From Bacteroidota bacterium (GTDB lineage: Bacteria > Bacteroidota > Bacteroidia > Flavobacteriales_D > JABDKJ01), in assembly GCA_027621335.1 (NCBI GenBank), contig JAQCAN010000016.1, forward strand, positions 1 to 19,665: a DNA stretch of 19,665 nt, given 5' to 3'. The notes below the pieces were generated by a model. That model was not told the origin of the DNA. It saw only the letters and a list, made by a program, of their open reading frames with translations, and searched no databases. Within the stretch, counting starts at the first letter, position 1. Each line of letters starts with the position of its first letter. Shown here one piece after another: positions 1 through 6,610 of the stretch. The translations under genes and the position numbers were made by a program.

Positions 1-1614
1 AATCTTATTACTGAACAAACTCCTGCCCAGAATCCAAAGAACCGGCATGACCAACCCGAGCAGAAAGGCAATGATCAAAATGATGAGAGGATCTGGGAAG
101 GTCGGCTTCAAGCTGATCAGATAGGAAGGTTCCAATATCTTCACATCAGGAGCCACCGACACCCTGCTCAAGGCCAAACTTGACCGGTTCTCTCGCAGTG
201 TTTTGTACATGGATTCATGGATGCGATATAGTCGCTCCATCTGCTGTAGTCTGTTCTGAACCCTCGGTAAATCCCTGATGTCTCCTTCAACCTTCCTTAT
301 CCTGCCATCCACTTGTTCGAGAGCGATCTCATTGCTACTGTTGAATCCTTCAATAGTCCTCTGAATGGTTTTTTTATCAGCCTCCATTCGTGAGGTCAAC
401 CTTTCATACAATGGGTTAGCTTGGGTCCCTGTTGCTTCCAAGGAAGCCTTCTCATTGCTCAATTTGACCAGGCTTGTAGTAAGGTCAGCTATCAGGGGGT
501 CTTTGATGCCGAAAGCATTCGGACTAATAAGATCCGAATAGACATCATTTTCGGCTAGGTATTCATCAAGATATGCGTAGTATTTACTCTTCAATAGAAT
601 AGATACTTTTTCGTTCTCCAGATCCATGGCCTCCTTGCTGACCAACAAGCCCATGTCATTCAAGCCAGTCACTCCATTATCTATCTTATAGTCTTCTATC
701 TCCTGTTCGATGAGCTTTAATTGCTCCAGATTCACTTCGATCTCATCATCCAAGAAGCTGATTGCTTTATCGAAGACATCGGTCTTATCACCCATCTGGT
801 CACTGATGTAGACTTCCCCCAACCTCGTCAGAATGTCCTTGGCCTTTTTGGGAGTAGATGCGCTAGTTGTAAGGCCTATCACCGTGGCCTCCACTTCATC
901 CTGTATGAATTCGAAACCTTCTATTGTCTCTAGTGTGAGTCCATCTGGATCATTGAGACGAAATCCGAAGGTATTGTCAGTGTATACCTCATCTACCTCC
1001 TCATCACCCGTAAGTTTAATATCCAGTATCAATCGGAACTTCAGTCGGTCGAATGTCACCCACTCGCCAAATCCGTATGTCCCTTCGAAGCAATACTCGA
1101 TCTCTGTGATAGGGTATTCTCCTTCCCCCTCGATCTCATAGGTGCTCTCGTCAGTGAACTCCACATAAAACGGATATCCAAGCGGAAGCTCAGGTTTAGG
1201 GGTCTCATAGTATTGCTCATCAACCTCTATATGGAACGGAGCCTTCTCATAGATATCCTGATCGATCAGTCCTGATTTCAAGTATGTGAATCTCAGACCA
1301 AGGTCTTCTACTGTTTGCTTGACGATGGGATAAGCTATAATACTGAGCTTCTGATTCTTATAGTAATAATCATCAATGGCCTTGTAAGCAGGATAGCGGT
1401 AAATCAGCGTACTCGGATCACTTACACCAAGAGGCTTTTCAACAAGGAATGATGTTCTAGCCGTGAATGAAGGCGGAGAGATCAGCAGGAACAAAACCCC
1501 TAGAACCATGAAAAAACCCAAGGTCAGAAGTATGACTGGCCATGCTCTGAAAATTCGATTGAAGATGCGACCAAAGTCAAGTTCTTCTTGTTTGAGAATA
1601 TCTGTTTCTGTCAT
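1..1614 (-). CDS. Wzz/Wzc-type polysaccharide chain-length protein, C-terminus cut by window edge
   Basis: The minus-strand frame is open from an ATG at 1614 to base 1, giving 538 codons with no stop, so the C-terminus lies outside. Visible parts in order: a short cytoplasmic N-terminus (MTETDILKQEELDFGRIF), a first membrane helix near residues 25-48, a large periplasmic domain, a long charged coiled-coil region around residues 280-470, a GNVR-like stretch (PRVQNRLQQMERLYRIHESM), and a second membrane helix at about residues 505-530. This is the layout of polysaccharide co-polymerases that set chain length and couple to the Wza exporter. Many Bacteroidota members carry a C-terminal BY-kinase domain after the second helix. 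It cannot be seen here, so whether this is a Wzc kinase or a kinase-less form is undecided. It starts 10 bp after the wza-like gene, so the two are probably co-transcribed. Confidence 0.88.
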   Translation of the reverse strand, partial: MTETDILKQEELDFGRIFNRIFRAWPVILLTLGFFMVLGVLFLLISPPSFTARTSFLVEKPLGVSDPSTLIYRYPAYKAIDDYYYKNQKLSIIAYPIVKQTVEDLGLRFTYLKSGLIDQDIYEKAPFHIEVDEQYYETPKPELPLGYPFYVEFTDESTYEIEGEGEYPITEIEYCFEGTYGFGEWVTFDRLKFRLILDIKLTGDEEVDEVYTDNTFGFRLNDPDGLTLETIEGFEFIQDEVEATVIGLTTSASTPKKAKDILTRLGEVYISDQMGDKTDVFDKAISFLDDEIEVNLEQLKLIEQEIEDYKIDNGVTGLNDMGLLVSKEAMDLENEKVSILLKSKYYAYLDEYLAENDVYSDLISPNAFGIKDPLIADLTTSLVKLSNEKASLEATGTQANPLYERLTSRMEADKKTIQRTIEGFNSSNEIALEQVDGRIRKVEGDIRDLPRVQNRLQQMERLYRIHESMYKTLRENRSSLALSRVSVAPDVKILEPSYLISLKPTFPDPLIILIIAFLLGLVMPVLWILGRSLFSNKI

Positions 1615-1624
1615 GAGTCAGCCT

Positions 1625-2416
1625 TTATCTATCGATTAGGATGTATAAGGTGGCAAGGGAAATGGCTGTTCCTATTGTATTGAGCACAGTCTGTGGGTCC
1701 CTTCGGATGAACTTCTTGGCTTTCAATGGGGTCACGAAGACCACATCATCAGGTTGCATGTACAAGGACTTCATGGCCAAGATATCGTCATCATTCAGAT
1801 TGAGGTGATACAAGTGATTCACTCCTCCTCGTCTGCGCATTATCCGAACATCATTGCGATCGGCAAAGTCCGTCATGTCGCTTGCCAACCCCAATGCATC
1901 AAAAACCGTTATCCTGTTGTTGTAAACTGGAAAACGTCCAGGTTTATTCACCTCTCCCAAGACAGTGACGAAGTAACTCATGAGGAAAACCTTCACATTT
2001 GGATTGGGATAATAGAGTTTGGCTTTACTCCTGATGGCTTTTTCTGCTTGGAAAACCGTCATGCCTGAAACTTTGACGAGTCCAATGGTGGGCAGGTCCA
2101 CCTCGCCATTCTCATCTATAGGATACCCAATGAGGAATGGATGACGAACTCCAAGACGTGCATTCGCATCGCCTTCTAGGCCAGAATAGACTTCACTCTC
2201 TGAGAGTTGAAGGTGATTGACCGTAACTGATAGGACATCATCTGTCTCCAAAAGTATACTGTCCAATGCTGGTTGGAACGACTCATCATAGCCTTCGAAA
2301 TCCTTCTTGTAATTCTCTTCTGACTGCACATAGGCAATCTTCTTACTGGAGATACAGGAGGAAAGCTGTACTGTAATGACCAGTAATAAGGCCATTCGGA
2401 AAAGAAGAGATCTCAT
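1625..2416 (-). CDS. Polysaccharide export outer-membrane lipoprotein (Wza family)
   Basis: The protein has 263 residues from the chosen ATG. A lipoprotein signal peptide is clear: MRSLLFR, a hydrophobic run, then lipobox LSSC with the modified Cys at residue 21. A polysaccharide-export (Poly_export) domain follows, then an SLBB-type segment (VTVLGEVNKPGRFPVY). The C-terminus holds a hydrophobic helix (TVLNTIGTAISLATLYIL) that could be a membrane-crossing segment, as in Wza. The frame extends upstream to a TTG at 2461, but that would put 15 polar residues before the signal peptide, so the ATG at 2416 is preferred. The product should form the outer-membrane channel for the exopolysaccharide and dock on the neighbouring chain-length protein. 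Family assignment is firm; the exported polymer is unknown. Confidence 0.92.
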   Translation of the reverse strand: MRSLLFRMALLLVITVQLSSCISSKKIAYVQSEENYKKDFEGYDESFQPALDSILLETDDVLSVTVNHLQLSESEVYSGLEGDANARLGVRHPFLIGYPIDENGEVDLPTIGLVKVSGMTVFQAEKAIRSKAKLYYPNPNVKVFLMSYFVTVLGEVNKPGRFPVYNNRITVFDALGLASDMTDFADRNDVRIMRRRGGVNHLYHLNLNDDDILAMKSLYMQPDDVVFVTPLKAKKFIRRDPQTVLNTIGTAISLATLYILIDR

Positions 2417-2516
2417 AGGTGTTGATAGGTTATCAGCGTCAAAGATATCATGCATACGCAACCAAGTCCCGTAGATGTTCCATACAATTCAACGAAAATG
2501 TGTTGATATCGTTAGT

Positions 2517-2566
2517 TCAGGACGAAATATTATTTTTTTCAAAATTTTATGTTAAACTCAGGACGA
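2517..2566. repeat. Direct repeat of TCAGGACGA, two copies 41 bp apart
   Basis: TCAGGACGA occurs at 2517-2525 and again at 2558-2566. Each copy is preceded by GTTA two or three bases upstream. The start-to-start distance of 41 bp is close to four helical turns, so both copies would face the same side of the DNA. They flank the AT-rich core of the divergent region between wza and the initiating transferase. This could be a paired operator, but a 9-mer repeat in a region this size is not very improbable by chance. Confidence 0.4.
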
Positions 2567-2591
2567 TTAAGGATTAAGCTTTCTGGCCTTG

Positions 2592-2622
2592 TTGACCTGA
2601 GGCACATAAAGTGATAATTTTA
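2592..2622 (+). promoter_or_regulatory. Candidate Bacteroidota promoter for the initiating transferase
   Basis: TTG at 2592-2594 is followed after 20 bp by TAATTTTA (2615-2622), seven of eight matches to the Bacteroidota -7 consensus TAnnTTTG at the usual spacing from the -33 TTG. Transcription would start near 2628, leaving an untranslated leader of roughly 140 nt before the ATG at 2772. Confidence 0.45.
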
Positions 2623-2708
2623 ACAGCGAGAATACAGCTTGAGCCCCTTCCTCCTCTAGAAAAACCGAATACATGAAAACCATGAGGCATCCATCGCGAC
2701 CTTTCTGC

Positions 2709-2758
2709 GTCTACTTTCCAGAAAAGGATACGATCATCTGAATTGCTCAGAAGTAGAC
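2709..2758. repeat. Inverted repeat in the leader of the initiating transferase gene
   Basis: GTCTACTT (2709-2716) pairs perfectly with AAGTAGAC (2751-2758) across a 34-base loop. Inside the loop CAGA (2719-2722) can pair with TCTG (2737-2740), giving a nested stem. The element ends 13 bp before the ATG at 2772, where it could affect ribosome access or bind a regulator. There is no T-tract, so it is not an intrinsic terminator. Confidence 0.35.
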
Positions 2759-2771
2759 TAAATAGAGAGAG

Positions 2772-4175
2772 ATGGTGAAGAATAGATTATCCAATTACGA
2801 GAAGTACTTATACGCATTCATGGATCTGGTCATTTTCGACCTAGTCCTTTTTATCAATTTCAAGGTGACCTTTGGATCACTGAATGGGTTGTTCCAGACC
2901 AAATATGGAGTTCTTTTACTTTTCGTGAATTTTGCTTGGCTGTTAGCCTTTTTGATCATCGATAGTATTGTCGACAATAGGCGTATTCGTACCTCAAGAG
3001 CTCTATGGGATTTCCTAAGGAGTTTCTTGCTCAACCTTCTGTTCACACTGTCGTTCATAGCTCTCCTGAATATCCAGTATAACAGAGAGTTCCTACTTGG
3101 ATCATATCTGATCTTCTTCTTTACAGGGGCGATAGCCCGTGTCATTGCTAGACAATATGTGAAATCCTATCGTGAGAAAGGCTATAACTTCAGGAGGATG
3201 GTTGTCGTAGGCATTAACGATTTCAGTCAGGATTTCGTCAAAGAGATCAGTTCCAGGAAAGACTACGGGTATAGGTTCATGGGGTATTTCGACTTGGATG
3301 ACATCAGTGAGGTCACTGAACTGGATGGCTCGTATGACCACGTAGATAACATCTACAACTTCCTTTTGGAGAATCGAATAGACGAAGTCTACATCTCCAT
3401 GCCCACGAAATCCAGTTTCCACATCAAGGCACTCATCAAGTTCTGCCACCTGAATTTCATCAAGGTCAATTTCTTGAATGAGACCATCCATGCCTTAAGC
3501 AATCGATCGGTCTATCTGAATGTGGACTATAATGGATTGACTCCAATTGTCTCTTTGGCAAAAGAGCCATTGGAAGTCACGTCCAATAGATTCTTAAAGC
3601 GTGTTTTCGATCTGGTCTTCTCAACGCTGGTGCTCGTTTTGATTTTCCCTTGGTTGTTACCGATCGTTGGTCTTCTGATCAAATTAGAATCCAAAGGGCC
3701 CATTTTCTTCAAACAACAGCGGTCAGGTATAAACTATAGCCCATTTGGCTGCTACAAGTTCAGGACCATGAGGGTGAATGCCCTTTCGGATAAGAAACAG
3801 GCCACCAAAGATGACCCGAGGATCACAAAGATCGGTTCCTTTCTAAGAAAGAGTAGTATCGATGAACTCCCTCAGTTCATCAATGTATTCCTAGGTGACA
3901 TGTCTGTAGTAGGCCCAAGGCCTCATATGCTTGAGCATACCAGGATGTATGCCAAACTGATCAGCCCTTTTGTGGTGAGACATTGGGTAAAGCCTGGAAT
4001 CACTGGATTAGCACAAGCTAAAGGATACAGGGGTGAGACGAAGGAAGTCAAACAGATGTTGGATAGGGTTAAGATGGACGTCTTCTATATCCAGCACTGG
4101 TCTTTGTTCTTGGACGCCAGGATCATCTGGAAGACTGTGGTCAACATGTTGACCCTTCAAAAAACCGGCTTCTGA
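2772..4175 (+). CDS. Polyprenyl-phosphate sugar-1-phosphate transferase (WcaJ/WbaP-like)
   Basis: The 467-residue protein should transfer a sugar-1-phosphate from a nucleotide sugar to undecaprenyl phosphate, the first membrane step of exopolysaccharide repeat-unit assembly. Hydrophobic segments lie at about residues 10-30, 45-65, 85-100 and 108-125. A CoA-binding/Rossmann-like domain (RRMVVVGIND, 141-150) follows, then a hydrophobic segment at 283-303. The C-terminal catalytic domain carries family motifs: GPIFFKQQRSG (309-319), KFRTM (329-333), the DE pair in SSIDELPQF (D364, E365), VGPRP (380-384) and KPGITGLAQ (407-415). Length and order match the full-length PglC/WbaP superfamily. The start is the ATG after a purine-rich GAGAGAG. 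The sugar cannot be deduced. It is divergent from the wza and chain-length genes and probably belongs to the same locus. Confidence 0.93.
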   Translation: MVKNRLSNYEKYLYAFMDLVIFDLVLFINFKVTFGSLNGLFQTKYGVLLLFVNFAWLLAFLIIDSIVDNRRIRTSRALWDFLRSFLLNLLFTLSFIALLNIQYNREFLLGSYLIFFFTGAIARVIARQYVKSYREKGYNFRRMVVVGINDFSQDFVKEISSRKDYGYRFMGYFDLDDISEVTELDGSYDHVDNIYNFLLENRIDEVYISMPTKSSFHIKALIKFCHLNFIKVNFLNETIHALSNRSVYLNVDYNGLTPIVSLAKEPLEVTSNRFLKRVFDLVFSTLVLVLIFPWLLPIVGLLIKLESKGPIFFKQQRSGINYSPFGCYKFRTMRVNALSDKKQATKDDPRITKIGSFLRKSSIDELPQFINVFLGDMSVVGPRPHMLEHTRMYAKLISPFVVRHWVKPGITGLAQAKGYRGETKEVKQMLDRVKMDVFYIQHWSLFLDARIIWKTVVNMLTLQKTGF

Positions 4176-4181
4176 TTTATT

Positions 4182-4901
4182 TCAACGCAAGTATCGCCAA
4201 TACAACTTCCTGAAAAGATTCACTGCGTTGTAGAGTGCCTTTCCTTTGGTCTTTTCTACCTGCCAGGAATCAGGGAAAGAGTAACCCCATTCTTGCATGT
4301 AGGGGCCGAATACCTTAACTGCTCGAGACTGGACCTCAGGAGAACTGAAGTATTCACTGAAGTGTTTATCCTTTTTCCCCGTCTTGTTGAACAATGGCAG
4401 CGGCCTTAGTTGATCAACGCCCATCTTCTCCAAGGCAAGCGCGAAATCATCCCCAAGATGTTCGAATCTCATGACCAGATCCAAGTTCTTGTGATCCATG
4501 ATGCTCCAAGCACTATAGGGAAGTCGAAAGTATTTCATGAAATACGTTTCAAAGTCCAGGTCATTCTTAAGCACATCTCTTCCTGTCAACCTTCTTTTTA
4601 GTGGCATCGCTAGCCTTCTCACCCATTTGCCGTGCTTGACCTCGTTCTTCAAGAAACCATCATGATCGGTAACGGTCTTGAAATACGTGCTCACAACAAC
4701 ATCCATGGGATTCCTGATGGCAGAGAAAGAAAAATAATTCCGTTCTTCGGTAGACGCCTGATGGATGAATTCATGATACAGAGCATGTTTGAATAAGATT
4801 CTCTTACCCTCATAATTGGCCATCAATTCTGTGGCGACTGCTGAACTGCCTGTTTGAGGGAACTCAACGAAAACGAACTTGTACTTATGGCTGATGATCA
4901 T
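4182..4901 (-). CDS. PAPS-dependent sulfotransferase family protein
   Basis: The 239-residue soluble protein begins with the strand-loop-helix of sulfotransferases: FVFVEFPQTGSSAVATEL, where PQTGSS (15-20) is the 5'-phosphosulfate-binding loop. The second signature AIRNPMDVVVSTYF (61-74) supplies the R63 and S71 expected to contact the 3'-phosphate of PAPS. There is no signal peptide, so it probably acts in the cytoplasm on a lipid-linked sugar or another acceptor before export. The usual Lys of the PKTGS loop is Gln16 here, so its biochemistry may differ slightly. It converges on the initiating transferase with 6 bp between stops and diverges from cysCDN, which makes its donor. The acceptor is unknown. 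Context favours the exopolysaccharide, but a lipid or small molecule is possible. Confidence 0.82.
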   Translation of the reverse strand: MIISHKYKFVFVEFPQTGSSAVATELMANYEGKRILFKHALYHEFIHQASTEERNYFSFSAIRNPMDVVVSTYFKTVTDHDGFLKNEVKHGKWVRRLAMPLKRRLTGRDVLKNDLDFETYFMKYFRLPYSAWSIMDHKNLDLVMRFEHLGDDFALALEKMGVDQLRPLPLFNKTGKKDKHFSEYFSSPEVQSRAVKVFGPYMQEWGYSFPDSWQVEKTKGKALYNAVNLFRKLYWRYLR

Positions 4902-5002
4902 AACTCGATAGCGGACAAACGTTGGGATTAATAATTCTCTTCGGCATTAGAATACGATAAATCTTAGCGCAGGGTTCATGTGTTTCCGCCTTAGAAAATG
5001 GT

Positions 5003-5010
5003 CAAAGATA
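5003..5010 (-). promoter_or_regulatory. Candidate -7 element upstream of the sulfotransferase
   Basis: On the minus strand this octamer reads TATCTTTG, an exact match to the Bacteroidota -7 consensus, about 100 bp upstream of the sulfotransferase ATG. No TTG lies at the proper distance upstream, so the assignment is weak. It stands back to back with the cysC promoter candidate. Confidence 0.3.
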
Positions 5011-5017
5011 ATTGGGA

Positions 5018-5050
5018 TTGGCATTGACCCTATATAATGTGCTACTTTTG
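5018..5050 (+). promoter_or_regulatory. Candidate promoter of the cysC-cysD-cysN operon
   Basis: TACTTTTG at 5043-5050 matches TAnnTTTG exactly. A TTG at 5018-5020 lies 22 bp upstream; another at 5024-5026 gives 16 bp. Transcription would start near 5056, about a dozen bases before the cysC ATG at 5068, a short leader of a kind often seen in Bacteroidota. Confidence 0.5.
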
Positions 5051-5067
5051 CAAACTCAAAGTGAGAC

Positions 5068-5679
5068 ATGAAAGAAGAATCAGGAAACATATTCACCATT
5101 TTCGATGAGATGTTACCTCGCGAGGAAAAAGAAGCCTTGCTGAATCAAAGAGCCAAAGTGATCTGGATGACTGGTCTATCAGGTTCTGGTAAAAGCACCA
5201 TTGCCAAAGCATTGGAAAGGAAGCTTCATAGCCATGGTCACTTGTCCCAACTCTTGGACGGAGATAACATCCGCGCAGGAATCAATAATAATCTTGGATT
5301 CAGTGAAGTAGACCGTTTAGAGAACATCAGGCGTATCGCGGAAGTAAGTAAGCTTTTCCTGAACTGCGGTATCATCACTATCAACTGTTTCGTCAGTCCG
5401 ACTTTGGAGATCCGCCAGATGGCCAAGGACATCATAGGAGAGGATGACTTCATCGAGGTGTTCGTCAATACCCCATTAGAAGTCTGTGAGGCCAGGGATG
5501 TCAAGGGACTATATAAAAAGGCCCGAGCAGGAGAGATCAAGGATTTCACGGGAATCGATGCACCATTTGAAGCTCCAATCACCCCTAGTCTGGACCTAAA
5601 GACCGAGAATAGAGAAATTCATGAAACCACAGAGGAACTTTTCCGTTTCATCAAGTCTTTCATAACACTTTCATTATAA
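5068..5679 (+). CDS. cysC: Adenylylsulfate (APS) kinase
   Basis: The 203-residue protein phosphorylates APS to PAPS with ATP. The P-loop GLSGSGKST is at 36-44, the DGDNIR substrate motif at 64-69, and FVSP with the conserved Ser at 108-111. The lid motif KGLYKKARAGEI (146-157) and FTGIDAPFEAP (160-170) are intact. Length is typical for a stand-alone enzyme, with about 28 extra residues before the first strand. It is the first gene of cysC-cysD-cysN, 3 bp ahead of cysD. It is separate from CysN, unlike the CysNC fusions of many bacteria. PAPS could serve assimilation or sulfation. The adjacent divergent sulfotransferase and the absence of PAPS reductase in view favour sulfation. Confidence 0.96.
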   Translation: MKEESGNIFTIFDEMLPREEKEALLNQRAKVIWMTGLSGSGKSTIAKALERKLHSHGHLSQLLDGDNIRAGINNNLGFSEVDRLENIRRIAEVSKLFLNCGIITINCFVSPTLEIRQMAKDIIGEDDFIEVFVNTPLEVCEARDVKGLYKKARAGEIKDFTGIDAPFEAPITPSLDLKTENREIHETTEELFRFIKSFITLSL

Positions 5680-5682
5680 CTT

Positions 5683-6588
5683 ATGCAGTCGTACAGCCTT
5701 ACACATCTTAAGGAGCTAGAATCCGAATCGATTTTCGTCCTCCGTGAAGTAGCCGCACAATTCGAGAATCCGGTCATGTTATTCTCTGGAGGAAAGGACT
5801 CTATCGTTATGTTCCATCTAGCGCGCAAGGCCTTTTGGCCTGGGAAGGTGCCGTTTCCTCTTCTTCATGTGGATACGGGACATAACTTTCCTGAGACCAT
5901 TGAATTCAGGGACTGGCTCATGAAGGAAACAGGAGCAGATCTGATAGTAGGTAGCGTTCAACAAAGCATTGATGAAGGCAAGGTCACTGAAGAAAAAGGG
6001 GTGAATGCCAGCCGAAATGGACTGCAGACCGTTACTCTATTAGAATCCCTCGAAAAAGGCAAATATGACGCTGCCTTGGGTGGAGGCCGAAGAGATGAAG
6101 AGAAAGCAAGGGCCAAGGAGCGATTCTTCTCTCACAGGGACGAGTTCGGTCAATGGGACCCAAAGAACCAACGTCCAGAATTATGGAATATCTTCAACGG
6201 CAAAAAGGCCATGGGAGAGCATTTCAGAGTCTTCCCTATCTCCAATTGGACCGAGATGGACATCTGGCAATACATCCTTGCCGAGAAAATTGCTATTCCT
6301 ACTATCTACTTCGCACACAAAAGAAAGGTGATCGAACGGGATGGAGTCATCCTAGCGGACAATGAGGTCATCATGAAGAAGGAAGGTGAAGTGGGCGTTG
6401 AAAAAATGATCAGATTCAGAACTATTGGAGACATGACCTGCACAGGTGCAGTGGAAAGTGATGCTGACAGTTTGGAAAAGATCATCGAAGAGGTCTCTTC
6501 TACACGGGTGACCGAGCGCGGCAGCCGTTCCGATGACAAGCGCAGTGAGGCGGCCATGGAAGACCGTAAGAAACAAGGATATTTCTGA
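5683..6588 (+). CDS. cysD: Sulfate adenylyltransferase, small subunit
   Basis: The 301-residue catalytic subunit of the CysDN ATP sulfurylase makes APS and pyrophosphate from ATP and sulfate. The PP-loop SGGKDS is at 35-40, HVDTGHNFPE at 62-71, and the family signature GGGRRDEEKARAKERFFS at 133-150. The C-terminus has the characteristic Arg-rich tail ending in DRKKQGYF. Length matches the E. coli protein closely. The ATG lies 3 bp after the cysC stop and the cysN ATG follows 22 bp after its own stop, so the three genes should be one transcript. Confidence 0.97.
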   Translation: MQSYSLTHLKELESESIFVLREVAAQFENPVMLFSGGKDSIVMFHLARKAFWPGKVPFPLLHVDTGHNFPETIEFRDWLMKETGADLIVGSVQQSIDEGKVTEEKGVNASRNGLQTVTLLESLEKGKYDAALGGGRRDEEKARAKERFFSHRDEFGQWDPKNQRPELWNIFNGKKAMGEHFRVFPISNWTEMDIWQYILAEKIAIPTIYFAHKRKVIERDGVILADNEVIMKKEGEVGVEKMIRFRTIGDMTCTGAVESDADSLEKIIEEVSSTRVTERGSRSDDKRSEAAMEDRKKQGYF

Positions 6589-6610
6589 TTAAAGACTCTA
6601 GAAAATTATT

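Larger units (their letters stand above)
2417..2771. other. Divergent regulatory region between export genes and initiating transferase
   Basis: This 355-bp gap holds no convincing gene. It is AT-rich in the middle (2526-2550) and contains a repeated 9-mer, a plus-strand promoter candidate and an inverted repeat close to the downstream start, each listed separately. A minus-strand TATCTTTG at 2447-2440 matches the Bacteroidota -7 element exactly and would give a leader of under 20 nt for the wza-like gene. Its nearest upstream TTG is only about 15 bp away, so I rate it low. A 22-codon open frame (2673-2741, plus) has no ribosome binding site that I can see. Confidence 0.6.

Noticed and set aside
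721..1141. Plus-strand open frames of 70 and 102 codons
   Set aside because: They lie antisense within the chain-length protein gene, whose minus frame is continuously open with clear family features.
1754..2068. Plus-strand open frame of 104 codons
   Set aside because: Antisense to the Wza-type gene; composition shows no family-like features and no ribosome binding site.
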